A DNA stretch of 14,573 nt from Methanocorpusculum sp. (lineage in GTDB: Archaea > Halobacteriota > Methanomicrobia > Methanomicrobiales > Methanocorpusculaceae): positions 1 through 14,573 of the forward strand of contig DALTWG010000045.1 in NCBI GenBank assembly GCA_029987245.1, written 5' to 3'. This document shows positions 12,368-14,573 of the stretch, in pieces; the first letter of the stretch is position 1, and each line of letters starts with the position of its first letter. The notes beneath the pieces are model-generated. The model was given only the letters and a program-made list of their open reading frames with translations, was not told the DNA's origin and searched no databases. A program made the translations under genes and the position numbers.

Positions 12368-14514
12368 TTCGTCTCCTGGGATTTTTCTTTCCTGTAATGG
12401 ATTTTTGCAGTAAGCATCTTTACATCAATCGGCTTGGGAATGAAATCATCCATTCCGGCAGCGCGGGCAGCCTCGCGGTCTTCGGCGAAGGTGTTTGCCG
12501 TACAGGCAAATATGCGCACCGTCTTTGCATCAGACCGCGGCAGGGCTCTGATTGCTTTGGCTGCTTCAAGCCCGTCCAGTACAGGCATCTGCATATCCAT
12601 TAAGATGATGTCATATTCGCCGGGCTGTGATGCTTTAAACATGTTGAGGGCTTCCTCGCCGTTTTCCGCCAGGTCATTGGAAATACCCTCCTCGTCGAGC
12701 ACCTCGCATAAAATCTCCGCATTCAGTTCGTTGTCTTCGGCGACTAAAATCTTGAGCGGGTGGTCTTCGGGTGCAAAATACTCCGCAGGGCGGACCGCAG
12801 CTTTTATCTCGTCATCTGATGCAATCAGCGCCGGAAGCACAATAGTAAATGTGGACCCAACGCCAAGCTCGGACGAGACGAGCAGATCGCCGCCCAAAAG
12901 CTGCATAGTCTGGCGTGAAATCGGCATGCCAAGACCGGTTCCTTTCATACTCTCGCGGTTGGCGTTTCTGTCCTGCGTGAACTCTTCAAAGATTTTGTCT
13001 ATGAACTCCGGACTCATGCCGCAGCCGGTGTCGGAGATTTTCATATACGTGGTCACCGTATTGTTTTCCCCTTCCTCCTGGGTTACCTCCATGGTAATCT
13101 TCCCGCCTTCCGGCGTGAACTTGTACGCATTGGAGATAATATTGTTGATTACCTGCTGCAGGCGGGTGGTGTCGGTGAGAACAACCTGATGCAAAAGAGT
13201 GCGGCTGACGGAAAATGCAATCTTTTTCTCCAAAATCCGGGATGCATTCATCGAATACGCCGCGTCGCAGACCAGTTCCAGAGCGCACGGCTCCACGGTT
13301 ATCTCCGCCTTGCCTGACTGCAGTTTGGAGACGTCCAGGATGTCGTTAATGAGATTGAGCAGGTAGTGCGAGGTGGATTCGAGTTTTGCAAGATAATCCT
13401 TTAATTTCTCCGGCTCGGTGATATGAGACTCCATCATGTGGCCAAGACCGATGATGCCGTTGAGCGGCGTTCTGATTTCATGACTCATGCTTGCCAGGAA
13501 TCCGGATTTGTTCTTTGCATCAGTGCGGGCTTCTGCCGCTTTTGCAGCATAGCGGGCCATGAAGACGGCAAACAAAATGAATAAGATGCCGATGCCGGCA
13601 AGAACGGCAAGGCTCGTCAGAGTAAATGTATGCACTTTGGAGAGGAACAGCTCTTCAGGGATGGTGACAATCAGGTACCAGCCGTTAGTGTCCATTGGAT
13701 ACAGCAAAGAGATTTTGTCGACGCCGTTTAAGGTATATTCGATGGTAAATGTCTCGCGGTCGCGGATTTTCTGATAGATTTCATAGACCGGTCTGTTCAG
13801 GTTGGTTACGTCGGTTGCAAGCAGTTCATAGAGGTTGACGCGGTCACTCATTGAGTACATCAGGCGGTTTTCGTTAATCAGGTACATGCCGTCGCTGTCG
13901 ACAAGGCTGGTGTGACCTTCGTTGTTGAAGTTGGCTATGTCGAGTTTGCCTTCGAGGTCGGAGAGCTGGGATTTGCCGATAATGCCTGTTATCCTGATGC
14001 CGTCTATTTCGGTTTTGAAGGGCACGCAGTAGATGTATTCAAGCATGCGTGTTTCGACCCAGCTTCCTTCCTGGTGGTCGAGTCTGGTGTGGAAGGGGCC
14101 CTGGCTTGCGTTTTTGAGGTAGACGCGGTAGAGTTCCGGCTCGGATTTAATCAGGTAGCTGCTGGTGTACATTTTGCCGTCTTCATCAACAAGACAGATG
14201 CTGCTGAAGGTGCTCTGGGCGGCGACCTGGCGGTTTAGAATTTCCTGGGCGTCGGCGATTGTTTCGGGGATGCGTTTTGCGTCGGTGAAGTAGACGCTTA
14301 TCATTTCGAGTGTTTCAAGATTGCTTTCGAGATAGCGGTCGATTAAGCCTTCTTCCTGGATGGCGATTTCTTCGAGTGAGGTTTCGGTGGTGCTGTAGAC
14401 GAAGTTGTTGATGCCGGCGATGTATGAGCCGGTGACTGCGGCGAAGAGGAGAGCAACGGTGAGGGAGACGGCGATGACGATTTTGTACTTTTTCAGGAAT
14501 GCGGTTAATTTCAT
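12364..14514 (-). CDS. Membrane hybrid histidine kinase with extracellular Cache-like sensor and receiver domain
   Basis: The 716-residue protein has a first membrane helix (about 12-34) and a double-Cache-like extracellular sensor (about 40-295, with VDEDGKMYTSSY and LVDSDGMYLINE as the two Cache core strands). A second helix follows at 298-323. No HAMP domain is evident. HisKA contains H345 in SMSHEIRTP. The catalytic domain has the N box around N458/N462, G1 DTGCGM (495-500), the F box FEEF (509-512) and G2 GTGLGM (525-530). A CheY-like receiver follows (588-706) with acidic E593/D594, phospho-acceptor D640, T672 and K694. There is no DNA-binding output, so the phosphate must pass on to another protein. 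GAGG lies 9 nt before the ATG. It is the first gene of a three-gene overlapping operon. All key residues are intact. Confidence 0.93.
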   Translation of the reverse strand: MKLTAFLKKYKIVIAVSLTVALLFAAVTGSYIAGINNFVYSTTETSLEEIAIQEEGLIDRYLESNLETLEMISVYFTDAKRIPETIADAQEILNRQVAAQSTFSSICLVDEDGKMYTSSYLIKSEPELYRVYLKNASQGPFHTRLDHQEGSWVETRMLEYIYCVPFKTEIDGIRITGIIGKSQLSDLEGKLDIANFNNEGHTSLVDSDGMYLINENRLMYSMSDRVNLYELLATDVTNLNRPVYEIYQKIRDRETFTIEYTLNGVDKISLLYPMDTNGWYLIVTIPEELFLSKVHTFTLTSLAVLAGIGILFILFAVFMARYAAKAAEARTDAKNKSGFLASMSHEIRTPLNGIIGLGHMMESHITEPEKLKDYLAKLESTSHYLLNLINDILDVSKLQSGKAEITVEPCALELVCDAAYSMNASRILEKKIAFSVSRTLLHQVVLTDTTRLQQVINNIISNAYKFTPEGGKITMEVTQEEGENNTVTTYMKISDTGCGMSPEFIDKIFEEFTQDRNANRESMKGTGLGMPISRQTMQLLGGDLLVSSELGVGSTFTIVLPALIASDDEIKAAVRPAEYFAPEDHPLKILVAEDNELNAEILCEVLDEEGISNDLAENGEEALNMFKASQPGEYDIILMDMQMPVLDGLEAAKAIRALPRSDAKTVRIFACTANTFAEDREAARAAGMDDFIPKPIDVKMLTAKIHYRKEKSQETK

Positions 14515-14523
14515 GGATAGTGT

Positions 14524-14527
14524 CCTC
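14524..14527 (-). promoter_or_regulatory. Ribosome-binding site of the histidine kinase gene
   Basis: Minus-strand GAGG lies 9 nt before the ATG, one of few Shine-Dalgarno-like sites in the window. A weak A-rich TATA-like stretch (AAAAAATAA, about 14537-14546) is further upstream. The remaining 46 bases to the window end show nothing else. Confidence 0.4.
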
Positions 14528-14573
14528 TGGCCGGGGTTATTTTTTGTGCGGGGTTTTGGGTTTTGTGCACTCG

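Noticed and set aside
12434..13189. Plus-strand 251-residue open frame opposite the histidine kinase
   Set aside because: It lies wholly over the HisKA, catalytic and receiver coding region, whose motifs are intact. The translated product is low-complexity and Ser/Pro-rich, typical of a shadow frame.

Overview
The window looks like a piece of a methanogenic euryarchaeal chromosome, most likely from the Methanomicrobiales (Methanocorpusculum-like; this placement is inference). The supporting signs are a RimK-type ATP-grasp glutamate ligase of the kind methanogens use for pterin or F420 side chains, a DUF1614 membrane protein, an exported C11 peptidase with an archaeal-style C-terminal anchor, a tRNA-Gln without an encoded CCA, and archaeal promoters. 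Several genes have a TATA-like box ending about 22-26 nt before the start codon and no Shine-Dalgarno sequence, as expected for leaderless mRNAs.

Layout: 1-310 is a complex non-coding palindromic repeat (element A). 320-4171 (minus strand) holds the glutamate ligase, the DUF1614 protein and a clostripain-like protease, each apparently with its own promoter and T-run terminator. 4287-4849 (plus) is tRNA-Gln(CUG) followed only 10 nt later by a GNAT acetyltransferase. 4875-5430 is a nested repeat region holding element B, an inverted relative of element A. 5541-7970 (plus) is a two-gene unit: a UDP-galactopyranose-mutase-like flavoprotein and a GT-B glycosyltransferase, probably for a surface glycan or glycolipid. 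7976-9229 (minus) is an AAA_14/DUF4143 ATPase with two 39-bp hairpin repeats upstream. 9490-10119 holds a 48-residue orphan protein convergent with a RelE/ParE-type toxin-antitoxin pair. 10156-14514 (minus) is an overlapping three-gene operon: a membrane hybrid histidine kinase with a Cache-like sensor, a solute-binding lipoprotein with no ABC permease, and a second lipoprotein resembling a Cache sensor domain.

The two most interesting things are the three-gene operon, which looks like a two-lipoprotein-assisted histidine-kinase sensory system, and the nested palindromic elements, whose four arms each carry five CAGATT units spaced about 10 bp (one helical turn) apart. The tRNA-Gln/GNAT arrangement, in which tRNA 3' processing would create a nearly leaderless mRNA, is also worth testing.
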